A stretch of 15,033 nt of DNA from Planctomycetaceae bacterium (GTDB taxonomy: Bacteria; Planctomycetota; Planctomycetia; Pirellulales; Pirellulaceae), in the NCBI GenBank assembly GCA_024642765.1, contig JAHEAM010000028.1, forward strand, positions 1 through 15,033. The letters are read 5' to 3'. The notes beneath the pieces were generated by a model. That model was not told the origin of the DNA, made no database searches, and saw nothing but the letters and a program-made list of their open reading frames with translations. Positions 1 through 7,881 of this stretch are shown here, in pieces. The first letter of the stretch is position 1. Each line of letters opens with the position of its first letter. Made by a program: the position numbers and the translations under genes.

Positions 1-586
1 CCAAGACTTCGTTCATGATTCGACCAGGAGCTTGCATGATTTGAGTGTCGAAGCCGAGAGTCACAATCATCAACCAGGGCAGCAATCTGCAGCGAGTTTC
101 ACGAGCGGCGAACCACGATAGAAAAGTCATCGAGCTAGCGAAAACAATAATTTGCAGCCAGCGGACATAAACCCATTGCCGCCCAAACAATTTGTATACA
201 GCCGAAAGTATCACAGGGTACACAGGCGGCCGAGAGGTGGTTGGCCCATCGGCCTTTACGGTCGTGATCCACTTTGGGTCGTCAAGTGAATCAAGCCGCA
301 ACTGCTGCTCTGCCGCGTAAGGCGCGAGCCATTCAGGATCCGAGAAACGAAGCTCATAGCCATGCCCGGCAGCCAGATTGAACGCGATATTGTCAAAGTA
401 AACTTCATCGCGTTGACGACCGGGCAAGCTGCCGAATGAACCCGTATCAACCTGAGTCCAAATAACGGCTAACACGAAATAGGCGAACCAAATGCAACGC
501 CATTGGCGAGCGGCCAGAAAGCGCGAAGCGAAAACTGGTTTTGACCCAAGCTTCTGATCTGATGTGACGCTGTTCGCTTCACTCAT
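1..586 (-). CDS. GT-C fold membrane glycosyltransferase (GT39/ArnT/PMT_2-like), N-terminal part
   Basis: Partial gene: an open frame of 195 codons runs from the ATG at 586 leftwards off the window with no stop. A hydrophobic segment lies at about residues 31-46. It is followed by a loop with an acidic pair (RQRDEVYFDNIAFNLAAG, Asp60-Glu61) and then the segment SRPPVYPVILSAVYKLFG at about 118-135. Further hydrophobic segments lie at about 139-160 and 168-179. In GT-C enzymes that use polyprenyl-phosphate sugars, the first extracytoplasmic loop carries the catalytic acidic residue, and an R-P-P-x-Y-P segment is typical. The likely role is transfer of a lipid-linked sugar at the outer face of the cytoplasmic membrane; donor and acceptor cannot be read. 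It starts 60 bases after the decarboxylase stop on the same strand, so it is probably the third gene of that operon. No clear Shine-Dalgarno sequence precedes the ATG. The family call is fairly secure and the exact subfamily is open. Confidence 0.75.
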   Translation of the reverse strand, partial: MSEANSVTSDQKLGSKPVFASRFLAARQWRCIWFAYFVLAVIWTQVDTGSFGSLPGRQRDEVYFDNIAFNLAAGHGYELRFSDPEWLAPYAAEQQLRLDSLDDPKWITTVKADGPTTSRPPVYPVILSAVYKLFGRQWVYVRWLQIIVFASSMTFLSWFAARETRCRLLPWLMIVTLGFDTQIMQAPGRIMNEVL

Positions 587-646
587 AATCGTCTATCGCC
601 AATAAATCATCAAAGTTTCCGTCCAACTAAAACGCGATCAGCTCGC

Positions 647-2053
647 TTAACAAATAGTCGCCGCAAGCTCTTTCACAACACCTACTGCATCCATCACGTC
701 TTGCTCGGTTGACTCAAATTGACCAATTGACATTCGGATCACAAACCGGCCATCGTGACGTGTTTGCGTCAGATAGGTTCGGCCATCGGCATTGATTCGC
801 TCCAAGAGCAATTGCGTCAATTCATCCGCATCACGACCGGGCGGCGCGAATCGAAACGTAAACAGACTGAACATAGGTGGCGTTACAATTTCAAATCCAG
901 GAATCTGTGAAATCTGGTGTGCCGCGTCTTGAGCCCACTCGATATGATTGCGAATCCGACGCCTTAAATCTCTCAAGCCATAGATTCGAAACAAAAACCA
1001 AAGCTTGAGCGCCCGAAACCGTCGCCCCAGTTGCATAGTCCATTCGGAGTAGTTCGTGATTTCGCTGGTCTCGAGGGTCTGCAAGTAATCGGGGCGAATA
1101 CTCATCGTGCGAATTTGTTCCGCGGGGTTGCGTAAAAATTGCACCGAACAATCGAAATTGACGCCGAGCCATTTGTGGGGATTGAACACCAGACTATCGG
1201 CGAGCTCGATTCCAGCCCAGAGACGTCGCAGCTCTGGACAGATCATCGCCGAGCCAGCCCAAGCAGCATCGACATGCGAATACAGGTTTTCGCGCTGTGC
1301 GATCGCAAGAATTTCATGCAATCGATCGGAGGCTCCAATCGATGTTCCGCCAATAACTCCAATCACGCCGGCAGGGATCAACCCCGCACGACGATCTGCG
1401 TCAATGGCGGTCTGCAAATGTTCAGGACACATGGCCCAGGAATCATCGGTCGCGATTTTGACGAGATTTTCTTGCCCGATTCCGGCCAGACGTACGGCCT
1501 TGTCAATTGACGAATGGGCTTGTGCGGACGCGTAGATTCGCAACACGCCTGCATTCGCAAGACCTTCCGCCGCGCCGCGCCAATCCAATGCTCGCTCGCG
1601 CATCGTCAGGACTGCGGACAATGTCGCCGTTGATGCCGTGTCTTGGATGACGCCACGCAATCCGGCTGGCAACCCGAGGGCTTGTCGCAGCCAATCAATC
1701 ATCATCGTTTCCAATTCGGTTGCGGCTGGTGAAGTCTGCCAGAGCATGCACTGCGCTGAGAGCGCGTTCGCCAGTTGTTCTGCCAACATCGAGGCGGGCG
1801 AAGCATTCGACGGGAAGTAGGCAAAGAACCGGGGATGTTGCCAATGAGTCATGCCGGGTGGAATGATCCGAACAAAATCATTAAATACCGTCTCGACGGA
1901 TTCACTTTCTTCCGGTGGTGACGGATTGATTTGCGCCGCGATAACGCCTGGATTAAGTTCTGGACGAACGGGGCGTTCGCGCAATGTCCGGTGGTATTCG
2001 GCCGCCCAATTCGCAGCTGCGTTTGACCATTCAGGAAGGTCTTCGTAACGCAT
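647..2053 (-). CDS. PLP-dependent decarboxylase, aromatic-L-amino-acid decarboxylase type (group II)
   Basis: The 468-residue product is full length for this family (about 480). The AADC-type N-terminal region is visible: HPRFFAYFPSNASPAS at about 73-88 and LWQTSPAATELE at about 104-115. The PLP site includes His180 (the cofactor-stacking position), Asp262 in HVDAAWAGS and the Schiff-base Lys294 in NPHKW. Ungapped spacing from this lysine puts Tyr323 where human DDC has catalytic Tyr332; with Tyr rather than Phe there, decarboxylation is expected rather than aldehyde synthesis. The conserved LGRRFRALKLWF block follows at about 342-353. It probably converts an aromatic amino acid (Trp, Tyr, DOPA or Phe) to the amine plus CO2 in the cytoplasm; the actual substrate cannot be read. 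The ATG at 2053 has AAAGG six bases upstream. It lies 65 bases after the inositol synthase stop and 60 before the glycosyltransferase start, all on one strand. Confidence 0.88.
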   Translation of the reverse strand: MRYEDLPEWSNAAANWAAEYHRTLRERPVRPELNPGVIAAQINPSPPEESESVETVFNDFVRIIPPGMTHWQHPRFFAYFPSNASPASMLAEQLANALSAQCMLWQTSPAATELETMMIDWLRQALGLPAGLRGVIQDTASTATLSAVLTMRERALDWRGAAEGLANAGVLRIYASAQAHSSIDKAVRLAGIGQENLVKIATDDSWAMCPEHLQTAIDADRRAGLIPAGVIGVIGGTSIGASDRLHEILAIAQRENLYSHVDAAWAGSAMICPELRRLWAGIELADSLVFNPHKWLGVNFDCSVQFLRNPAEQIRTMSIRPDYLQTLETSEITNYSEWTMQLGRRFRALKLWFLFRIYGLRDLRRRIRNHIEWAQDAAHQISQIPGFEIVTPPMFSLFTFRFAPPGRDADELTQLLLERINADGRTYLTQTRHDGRFVIRMSIGQFESTEQDVMDAVGVVKELAATIC

Positions 2054-2059
2054 TGTTCG

Positions 2060-2064
2060 CCTTT
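2060..2064 (-). promoter_or_regulatory. Ribosome binding site of the decarboxylase
   Basis: On the minus strand AAAGG stands six bases before the ATG at 2053. It supports this start and separate translation initiation inside the operon. Confidence 0.55.
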
Positions 2065-2118
2065 CACAAAATTGAAAACGTTGCGTTCAGATCGCACAAC
2101 AATAAAAAGGAAATCGCC

Positions 2119-3321
2119 CTACTCTGAAAACGCATTCGCCCAATCAATGAGTGTTTGAAATTGTTTGCCAAAGCTGTTTTCCGTCGTGCCTTGTGGCGAC
2201 TTGAAGAAGCTCGCCAAAAAAGAGAGCTCGCCGGTCACTTGTTTGTCGGCAGCCAACGAAGCGAAGCGAACGAGGTCCAGTAACAACGGCGCCGCCAAAA
2301 TCGAGTCGCAACCCTGCCATGTGAATTGCATTGTCATCGGCGTGCCCAGGAAGCCACGAAAGTGAATGTGGTCCCACGCCGTCTTCCAATCACCGAGACT
2401 TTGGATGTATTCGATGCTCGTGTGTGTTTGGGGTTGGTAGCCCAACATTTGTGAGAGCAGACTATCCTTGCTTTTGACTTTTGTAGCTTTGTTGATTGGG
2501 TCGTCCAAAACGACGCCATCGCGGTTGCCAAAAATGTTGTGTCCAACCCAACTCATGATCTCGAGATTACGCGACGCGAAGGCCGGAGCCAAGACGCTTT
2601 TGAGGAACGTCTCACCAGTCTTGCCATCGCGACCGACATGACAAACCTTTTTGACAATCGCCAATTCGCGAAGGGCATCCAAGTTGCTTCCAACTGATGG
2701 CGTGAAATTGACGTAAGCATGGCCAGACTCCATTGCCGCAATCGCATAAACCGTACTGGGTGGCAGACAGAATTTTGGGTCGTCCAGACACTGCGATAGT
2801 TGTTGCCAGTTCATTTGCGACAACTCGGCGGATGCAGGCGGTTCCGTCGAAGCCAGATTAACGACAACGATTCTTTTGAGTTGGTTTTCAGCTGCAAAGG
2901 CTACCAGATCACGACTTAAGATATCAATCGCATCTCGCGCTGATTTCGCAACAATCGGAAATCCCGTCGTGGCAATCGATTCGATAGCTCGCCCGCTGTG
3001 CGTCAGAATTCCTGGCCGAAAGTTGCTCGACCAAGCATCCAATTGAGCGCGGTTGTTTTCGACAAGCTCAAGCGGGATAGCACGACTCTCGGTTACCATT
3101 TGCATCGCCGAATCGATCAGCGACGACTGCCGAATTTCATGTCCGCCGACGACAAAATCGCCCCACGCGTCAAACGGCAAATGTCGAAATGGCTCTAGTT
3201 CGGAAACCAAACCCGTTGTCGGCATCGCGTGTTTTGCCAACGCCGCCAGGCCCACCGCAGCCGTCGCTGCAACGCCGCCAAAGCCTCCAATAATCCAGAT
3301 TCCGGTCTTGTTGTTTGCCAT
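2119..3321 (-). CDS. ino1: myo-inositol-1-phosphate synthase (inositol-3-phosphate synthase)
   Basis: The enzyme makes 1D-myo-inositol 3-phosphate from glucose 6-phosphate in an NAD-dependent internal redox cyclisation, the first step toward inositol and inositol lipids or osmolytes. The 400-residue product opens with a Rossmann NAD loop (IWIIGGFGGVAAT, about 8-20). Family signatures follow in the right order: VVNLASTEPP near 153-162, GRDGKTGETFLKS near 230-242 (matching the conserved D-x-K-S/T-G-Q/E-T lysine region), SWVGHNIFGNRDGVVL near 257-272 (the N-x-D-G motif), VKSKDSLL near 282-289, and GCDSILAAPLLLDL near 337-350. It is shorter than eukaryotic enzymes (over 500 residues) and within the usual prokaryotic range. 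It is the first gene of the minus-strand set and is divergent from the aminotransferase across 177 bases. Its start lacks a strong Shine-Dalgarno sequence; GAAGAG is nearby. The symbol rests on family recognition only. Confidence 0.85.
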   Translation of the reverse strand: MANNKTGIWIIGGFGGVAATAAVGLAALAKHAMPTTGLVSELEPFRHLPFDAWGDFVVGGHEIRQSSLIDSAMQMVTESRAIPLELVENNRAQLDAWSSNFRPGILTHSGRAIESIATTGFPIVAKSARDAIDILSRDLVAFAAENQLKRIVVVNLASTEPPASAELSQMNWQQLSQCLDDPKFCLPPSTVYAIAAMESGHAYVNFTPSVGSNLDALRELAIVKKVCHVGRDGKTGETFLKSVLAPAFASRNLEIMSWVGHNIFGNRDGVVLDDPINKATKVKSKDSLLSQMLGYQPQTHTSIEYIQSLGDWKTAWDHIHFRGFLGTPMTMQFTWQGCDSILAAPLLLDLVRFASLAADKQVTGELSFLASFFKSPQGTTENSFGKQFQTLIDWANAFSE

Positions 3322-3498
3322 TCACCAACTCTTCAATGTCGCGTTTTTTGATTTTCGTGAACTCTCTATACTAAACACCCAAGTCGATTCTGAACATTGG
3401 CAACGAACTCGTGAAAGGGTCCCTTTTGAAAAGCCTAATGAAATCATAGACTTGGGGAGAGGGAATTTTGTTGTAAACCATCCATTCGGGTTGATTCT
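3322..3498. promoter_or_regulatory. Divergent intergenic region between ino1 and the aminotransferase
   Basis: These 177 bases separate two divergent genes and must hold promoters for both. An AT-rich TCTATACTAAAC stretch around 3365-3376 gives a -10-like TATACT on the plus strand (3367-3372) and a TATAGA on the minus strand, but neither has a convincing -35 at 16-18 bases. A 13-base dyad, AAAGGGTCCCTTT, lies at 3414-3426 and could be an operator. The promoter role is inferred from gene orientation; exact elements are uncertain. Confidence 0.4.
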
Positions 3499-4710
3499 AT
3501 GTTTGAGAAAGTTTCGGTTGCGCCACCTGATCCTGTGTTTGGCATTATGGAAATGTTCAATCGCGACCCGCAGGATAATAAGATCAACTTGACTGTTGGG
3601 GCCTACCAGGATGAATCCGGCCAAACTCGAATCCTGGACGTCGTTAAGGATGCCGAAACCAGAATCCTCGCAGAAGAAAAATCCAAGAACTACTTGCCCA
3701 TCGATGGTCAGGCGAGCCTCGGTAAAGAAATCGCTCGCTTGGTATTGGGAGATGACCATCCTGCCTTTCAAGAGGAACGTTTCGCGACCGCACACACTCC
3801 GGGTGGAACTGCTGCACTTCGAATCGCGGGTGATCTTGTTCGCAGCCAGTGCGGAGCAAATTGCATCTGGAGCGGTGCTCCGACCTGGGCGAATCATCCG
3901 CAGATTTACAATGCCGCGGGACTTCGGTTTGAGACGTTTGAATACTTGACCGCGGACAAACGTCGATTGAACTTCTCAGCGATGACCGACGCGTTGCATT
4001 CGGCAAACGCAGCAGACGCTGTCTTGCTGCATACCGTTTGCCACAACCCGACAGGTTTCGATTTGGAACGCGAACAGTGGTTGGAGATTTTTGAGATTTT
4101 GGAGACTCGAAAATTGACTCCGATCTTCGATTTTGCCTATCAAGGCTTTGGGTTGGACACGGAAAGCGATGCGTGGCCCATTCGCGAATACTTAAGCCGT
4201 GGAAATGAAGCCCTCATTTGCAGTTCGTTCTCGAAAAACCTTGGACTGTATGGCGAGCGAGTTGGAGCTATCACAGCCGTTGTCAAAGATCAGAAAAATC
4301 GTGCAGCAGCCCTGAGCCAAATCAAATCGATTATTCGAACTTTGTACTCAACGCCTCCGATGCATGGTGGTTCAATCGTCTATACAATCCTGCACGATGC
4401 CGAACTTAAACAACGCTGGCTGCGCGAACTGGAAGCAATGAGGTTTCGCATTATCGAAGTTCGCGCACAATTCGTCACTCGACTCACCGAACTCGCGCCG
4501 ACCGCGGACTTTTCGTTTATCAACGATCAAAAGGGAATGTTCAGCTTCTCTGGCTTGTCGCGTGAACAAGTCGTTCGCCTGCGAGACGAACGCTCGATTT
4601 ACGCCGTCGAAAACGGACGAATCAACGTCGCCGGCATCAACTCGCAAAATTTGGAACCGCTCTGTCAGGCAATCGCAATGGTTCTTGATAGCCAAAGCGT
4701 CAAGTGCTAG
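3499..4710 (+). CDS. Class I aminotransferase, aspartate/aromatic amino acid type (AspC/TyrB subfamily)
   Basis: This 403-residue PLP enzyme would move an amino group between aspartate or an aromatic amino acid and 2-oxoglutarate in the cytoplasm. It follows the E. coli AspC/TyrB pattern along its whole length: NYLPIDGQASLG near 64-75, TPGGTAALR near 100-108, HNPTG with Asn183, FDFAYQGF with Asp211 and Tyr214, the PLP lysine Lys246 in SSFSKN, then YGERVGA with Arg254. Arg280 in IIRTLYSTPPMHG sits where the side-chain carboxylate-binding Arg292 of pig AAT is found, and Arg374 in NGRINVAGI matches the alpha-carboxylate-binding Arg386. These features place it in subgroup I-alpha but do not separate aspartate from aromatic preference, since TyrB has both arginines. 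The ATG at 3499 has no good Shine-Dalgarno sequence, but in-frame stops close behind exclude a much earlier start. It is divergent from ino1 and 90 bases ahead of the fusion gene. Confidence 0.88.
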   Translation: MFEKVSVAPPDPVFGIMEMFNRDPQDNKINLTVGAYQDESGQTRILDVVKDAETRILAEEKSKNYLPIDGQASLGKEIARLVLGDDHPAFQEERFATAHTPGGTAALRIAGDLVRSQCGANCIWSGAPTWANHPQIYNAAGLRFETFEYLTADKRRLNFSAMTDALHSANAADAVLLHTVCHNPTGFDLEREQWLEIFEILETRKLTPIFDFAYQGFGLDTESDAWPIREYLSRGNEALICSSFSKNLGLYGERVGAITAVVKDQKNRAAALSQIKSIIRTLYSTPPMHGGSIVYTILHDAELKQRWLRELEAMRFRIIEVRAQFVTRLTELAPTADFSFINDQKGMFSFSGLSREQVVRLRDERSIYAVENGRINVAGINSQNLEPLCQAIAMVLDSQSVKC

Positions 4711-4800
4711 CAATGAATCTTGTTGCCAGCGGAGAGACATTTCAGTACAAGACTACGGTTCCAATTGATTTGCAATTCGTGACCGCGAGAAACACACGCC

Positions 4801-7020
4801 ATGGACGGCGCCAACAAGCCATTGAGAATTCGCGCGCGTGGCGACCTTGAGTTTGAGGACCATGTCTACCAGGGCCGTCGTTCGGTAGTGGTGAAAGATC
4901 CTTTGGCTCTCAAGTACTTTCGTTTCGAAGCGGAAGAATTCGCAATCCTCAAAATGCTCGACGGCAAGTCAAGCGCCGCCGCGATCAAAAAGCAATTTGA
5001 TCGCGAGTTTACACCCCAGCGACTTTCACTGGCCGAATTGCATCAATTCGTTGGCATGATGCATCGCAGCGGATTATTGATTTCGGAAACTCCGGGCCAA
5101 GGTGTCGAACTTCTCAAACGCCAACGTCAGCGCGAGGCTAAAACCCGCAAACAAGGTTGGATGAACGTGCTGGCCTTCCGTTTCAAAGGCTTCGACCCCG
5201 ATCGATTTTTGTCTTCGTTAAACAACATTGGAGGCGCGTTTTTTTCGTGGCCGGCGTTTGTTGCCGTCTGTATGCTTGTTTCGATGGCCGGCGTGTTGCT
5301 CATCACAAACTTTGATGTTTTTCTGGCGAAGCTTCCGCACTTTCAAGACTTTTTTGCTGGCAAGAACTGGTTGGCGTTAGCGGTTGTCTTGGCTGTGACC
5401 AAAGTGATTCACGAATTTGGACACGGTCTTGCTTGCAAGCGATTTGGCGGTCAGTGCCACGAAATGGGTTTGATGCTGCTGGTGTTCACGCCCTGCCTAT
5501 ACTGCAATGTCAGCGATAGTTGGATGCTACCCAATAAGTGGAAACGCATCGCAATTTCCGCAGCAGGAATGTACGTCGAGATTGTACTCGCGGCGTTGGC
5601 AACCTTCGTTTGGTGGTACAGTCATCCTGGTTTCGTTCATCAACTTGCGTTAAACGTGATGTTTGTTTGTTCGGTCACGACGTTGTTGTTCAATGCGAAT
5701 CCCTTGATGCGCTACGATGGCTATTACATTCTGGCTGACCTCGTCGAGATTCCCAACTTGCGCCAAAAGGCCACAACGTTGGTCAACATGACAATGACGC
5801 ATTGGCTGTTTGGAATCGAGGGGCGTCCCGATCCTTTTTTGCCTACCCGACGGCGGTGGTTATTCATTGCGTTTAGCATTGCCTCTGTAGCGTACCGTTG
5901 GTTGATTACATTTTCGATTTTTTGGTTTTTGTACAAGGTCTTGGAGCCCTATGGCTTCAAGGTCGTCGGGCAATTTCTGGCGTTGGTCTCCGTGTTTGGT
6001 TTGGTTGCGGCACCCCTGATGGCTGCACGTCGTTTCTTTTCAGTTCCAGGAAGGTGGGCTTCGGTGAATCGAGGAAGATTGGCATTGGCGGCATGCGTTG
6101 CGGTGGCGGCAGTAATTGGAGTCTTGGCAATACCGCTCCCACATTACGTCAATTGTTGTTGTTATCTGCAACCGACGAACAGTACAGCGATCTACGTTGA
6201 AGTTCCGGGCATCGTCGAGTCAATTGAAGTCGAACCCGGTCAACACGTCGATGCGGGACAGACGCTCATGAGAATGTCGAGCACCGAACTAAAGTACCGT
6301 GTAGCCCAACTAGCGGGCGAAGTTAAGGTTGCGCAAGTCAGCTTCGAGGCGACGTCCTATGCTGCCAAGCTATCAAACGACCGCAAGATACAAAGTAACG
6401 TCGACCCCGCAAAAGCCTTGTTCGAAGCAGCGAAAGTAAATCTCGAACAACGCCAAAAAGACGTCGACAAATTAACAATTACAGCGCCCATTTCAGGTGT
6501 CTTCGTTCCTGCGACACCTCGACCTAAAGAACCAAACGACGGCAGTACATTGGAAACGTGGACTGGTTCGCCCGTTAATCCTAAAAACGTCGGCGCCTAC
6601 CTCGAAAGACAGACGATCCTTGGGCATATTGTGAACGAACGGCAACAGGTCCAAGCAATTTGCGCAGTCGACCAAAAGGATATCGAATATTTGCAATTCG
6701 GCCAACCAGCAAGCATCTGGATTCGGCAACTACCTGGGGAAGCCTACGAATCCAAAGTCCAGTTGATTTCACCGGCGAAGATGCAAAGTGCACCACGCCC
6801 GCTGGTGAGTCGCTTTGGTGGCGACTTGGTCACGCAACCAAACTCTGATGGCGCTGAAGTACCTGTCAGTTCTGTCTACGAAGTGTGCGTGCCGTTGATG
6901 GTCGAAAACCAATTCGTGCTAGACAATGCAACGGGTGTTGCCAAAATCCGAGTCGGATCACATACATTAGGCCATCGCCTGTGGAGGCTCATGTGCCAAA
7001 CATTCCGTTTTGAAATGTAA
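4801..7020 (+). CDS. PqqD-like / S2P (M50) metalloprotease / HlyD-type adaptor fusion membrane protein
   Basis: The 739-residue protein has three parts. Residues about 30-100 look like a PqqD-type winged helix (VKDPLALKYFRFEAEEFAIL, then a basic linker). The core, about 145-445, is polytopic and carries an S2P-type zinc site: HEFGH (204-208) and NPLMRYDGYY (300-309, Asp306 as expected third ligand). A cysteine-bearing PCLYCNVSDSW lies between them at 231-241. After the last membrane segment (about 426-446) comes a HlyD/RND-adaptor part with a lipoyl-like half-motif VEVPGIVESIEVEPGQHVDAGQTL (in two stretches, 466-489), a coiled-coil-like stretch to about 555 and the returning LTITAPISGVFVP (558-570). 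The C-terminus (RLWRLMCQTFRFEM) looks like a natural family end. In this family it is thought to serve export or processing at the cytoplasmic membrane; the substrate is unknown. No ABC transporter, second adaptor or TolC homologue follows. The ATG has only a weak GCGAG upstream. Confidence 0.8.
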   Translation: MDGANKPLRIRARGDLEFEDHVYQGRRSVVVKDPLALKYFRFEAEEFAILKMLDGKSSAAAIKKQFDREFTPQRLSLAELHQFVGMMHRSGLLISETPGQGVELLKRQRQREAKTRKQGWMNVLAFRFKGFDPDRFLSSLNNIGGAFFSWPAFVAVCMLVSMAGVLLITNFDVFLAKLPHFQDFFAGKNWLALAVVLAVTKVIHEFGHGLACKRFGGQCHEMGLMLLVFTPCLYCNVSDSWMLPNKWKRIAISAAGMYVEIVLAALATFVWWYSHPGFVHQLALNVMFVCSVTTLLFNANPLMRYDGYYILADLVEIPNLRQKATTLVNMTMTHWLFGIEGRPDPFLPTRRRWLFIAFSIASVAYRWLITFSIFWFLYKVLEPYGFKVVGQFLALVSVFGLVAAPLMAARRFFSVPGRWASVNRGRLALAACVAVAAVIGVLAIPLPHYVNCCCYLQPTNSTAIYVEVPGIVESIEVEPGQHVDAGQTLMRMSSTELKYRVAQLAGEVKVAQVSFEATSYAAKLSNDRKIQSNVDPAKALFEAAKVNLEQRQKDVDKLTITAPISGVFVPATPRPKEPNDGSTLETWTGSPVNPKNVGAYLERQTILGHIVNERQQVQAICAVDQKDIEYLQFGQPASIWIRQLPGEAYESKVQLISPAKMQSAPRPLVSRFGGDLVTQPNSDGAEVPVSSVYEVCVPLMVENQFVLDNATGVAKIRVGSHTLGHRLWRLMCQTFRFEM

Positions 7021-7240
7021 TAAACGGCATAATACGATGACGTCCCTGCATGAAGTGTAATTAGTGATGGGGTTGGAAGTCTATTGAACACCAAAGGAAA
7101 CTGGATTACACACAATCATTATCGAACCAGCCAACGTTAAACCACAAACTCCCAGACAAATCTCATCCACAAACTTGTCAACAGCGATAAGTTCGGCACC
7201 TGACTCTCTATTTATCAGCGCCACGCTCTCAGTTATCAAA

Positions 7241-7327
7241 GTAGCTCATCAGGCTGCATCGACACTGCAGCAACTTTGCCATTGCCTTGTGGCCTTTAGA
7301 GGAATCAATAAGAGGGCAATGAGCTAC
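7241..7327. repeat. Inverted repeat enclosing a small stem-loop
   Basis: GTAGCTCAT (7241-7249) is the exact reverse complement of ATGAGCTAC (7319-7327). Inside, GCTGCA (7253-7258) pairs with TGCAGC (7266-7271) around a seven-base loop. CATTGCC (7280-7286) pairs with GGCAATG (7315-7321), which overlaps the outer arm, so the last two helices compete. A nine-base repeat at this distance is not rare by chance, so function is unproven. Confidence 0.3.
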
Positions 7328-7574
7328 AGAACCTCGCCAGATTCAACCTCGACATCCGCTTAGTGCACAGCGCGGACGATTCCTATCTTTCAAATCATTG
7401 ATTCGTTGTGACATCGAAGGCACATGGGTCACGAATTTTTTCGGTTTCATTTTCTAAATCGGCGCCGTTGCAGGCGATCCGAAATCGTGCCCTCAATCAA
7501 CTAGTTTTAACAACAAAAATCCCGAGATAGTTTTGCGAGACAACGGATAAATCACTGCCGAAGAAACGAGTACT

Positions 7575-7594
7575 TCTTAGGAAGGTCTTAGGAA
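7575..7594. repeat. Two 9-base direct repeats, TCTTAGGAA, at 11-base spacing
   Basis: TCTTAGGAA occurs at 7575-7583 and again at 7586-7594, offset by 11 bases, about one helical turn. Such spacing is typical of tandem sites for OmpR/PhoB-type regulators. It lies about 290 bases before the GTG at 7882, so a regulatory role is a guess. Confidence 0.35.
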
Positions 7595-7866
7595 TCGGTT
7601 CGTCTGGGAAGCATTTCTTTGCAGAAACAGTTCTCACGCATTGAACGGTTTTTCAACGATAGCCGATTCCTGTCGTGTCTTGGCTTCTTCGCCGGAAACA
7701 GCAAGTAGATTGCATGGTTACCAACTGTATTATAGAATGTTCCAACGTCTGACGTAGTACGCAGTGGATATTGTTGTGCCCGCGAGTTTTTTGTCTGTTT
7801 TTTTGGTGTTAATGCCGAACAATCCTTGTTTAGGCCCAGATTAGCCAAATTCAAAAACCAATTTTT

Positions 7867-7874
7867 AGGTGAGG
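7867..7874 (+). promoter_or_regulatory. Ribosome binding site fixing the GTG start at 7882
   Basis: AGGTGAGG ends seven bases before the GTG at 7882. The in-frame ATG at 7891 would be 16 bases away, so the GTG is preferred. Confidence 0.65.
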
Positions 7875-7881
7875 TAGAATC

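Larger units (their letters stand above)
7021..7881. other. Gene-poor intergenic region of 861 bases
   Basis: No reading frame here looks like a gene. The frames of 60-90 codons have no recognisable domain, no membrane or signal pattern and no good ribosome binding site. No hairpin followed by a T run marks the end of the fusion gene at 7020. The T-rich stretch near 7789-7806 (TTTTTT and TTTTTTT) has no GC-rich stem before it. The region contains an inverted repeat and a direct repeat, listed separately, and probably the promoter for the downstream secreted-protein genes. Confidence 0.6.

Noticed and set aside
3322..3897. Minus-strand frame of 191 codons overlapping the aminotransferase
   Set aside because: It lies opposite a complete aminotransferase with all catalytic residues, and its own translation shows no domain.
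7175..7363. Plus-strand frame of 62 codons after the fusion gene, considered as an exported peptide precursor
   Set aside because: No leader-like segment, Gly-Gly site or Cys-rich core, and no ribosome binding site.
7780..7812. Intrinsic terminator at the T-rich stretch
   Set aside because: Two T runs are present but no GC-rich stem precedes them.
7588..7854. Minus-strand frame of 88 codons in the intergenic region
   Set aside because: No ribosome binding site, recognisable fold or hydrophobic pattern, and composition like random sequence.
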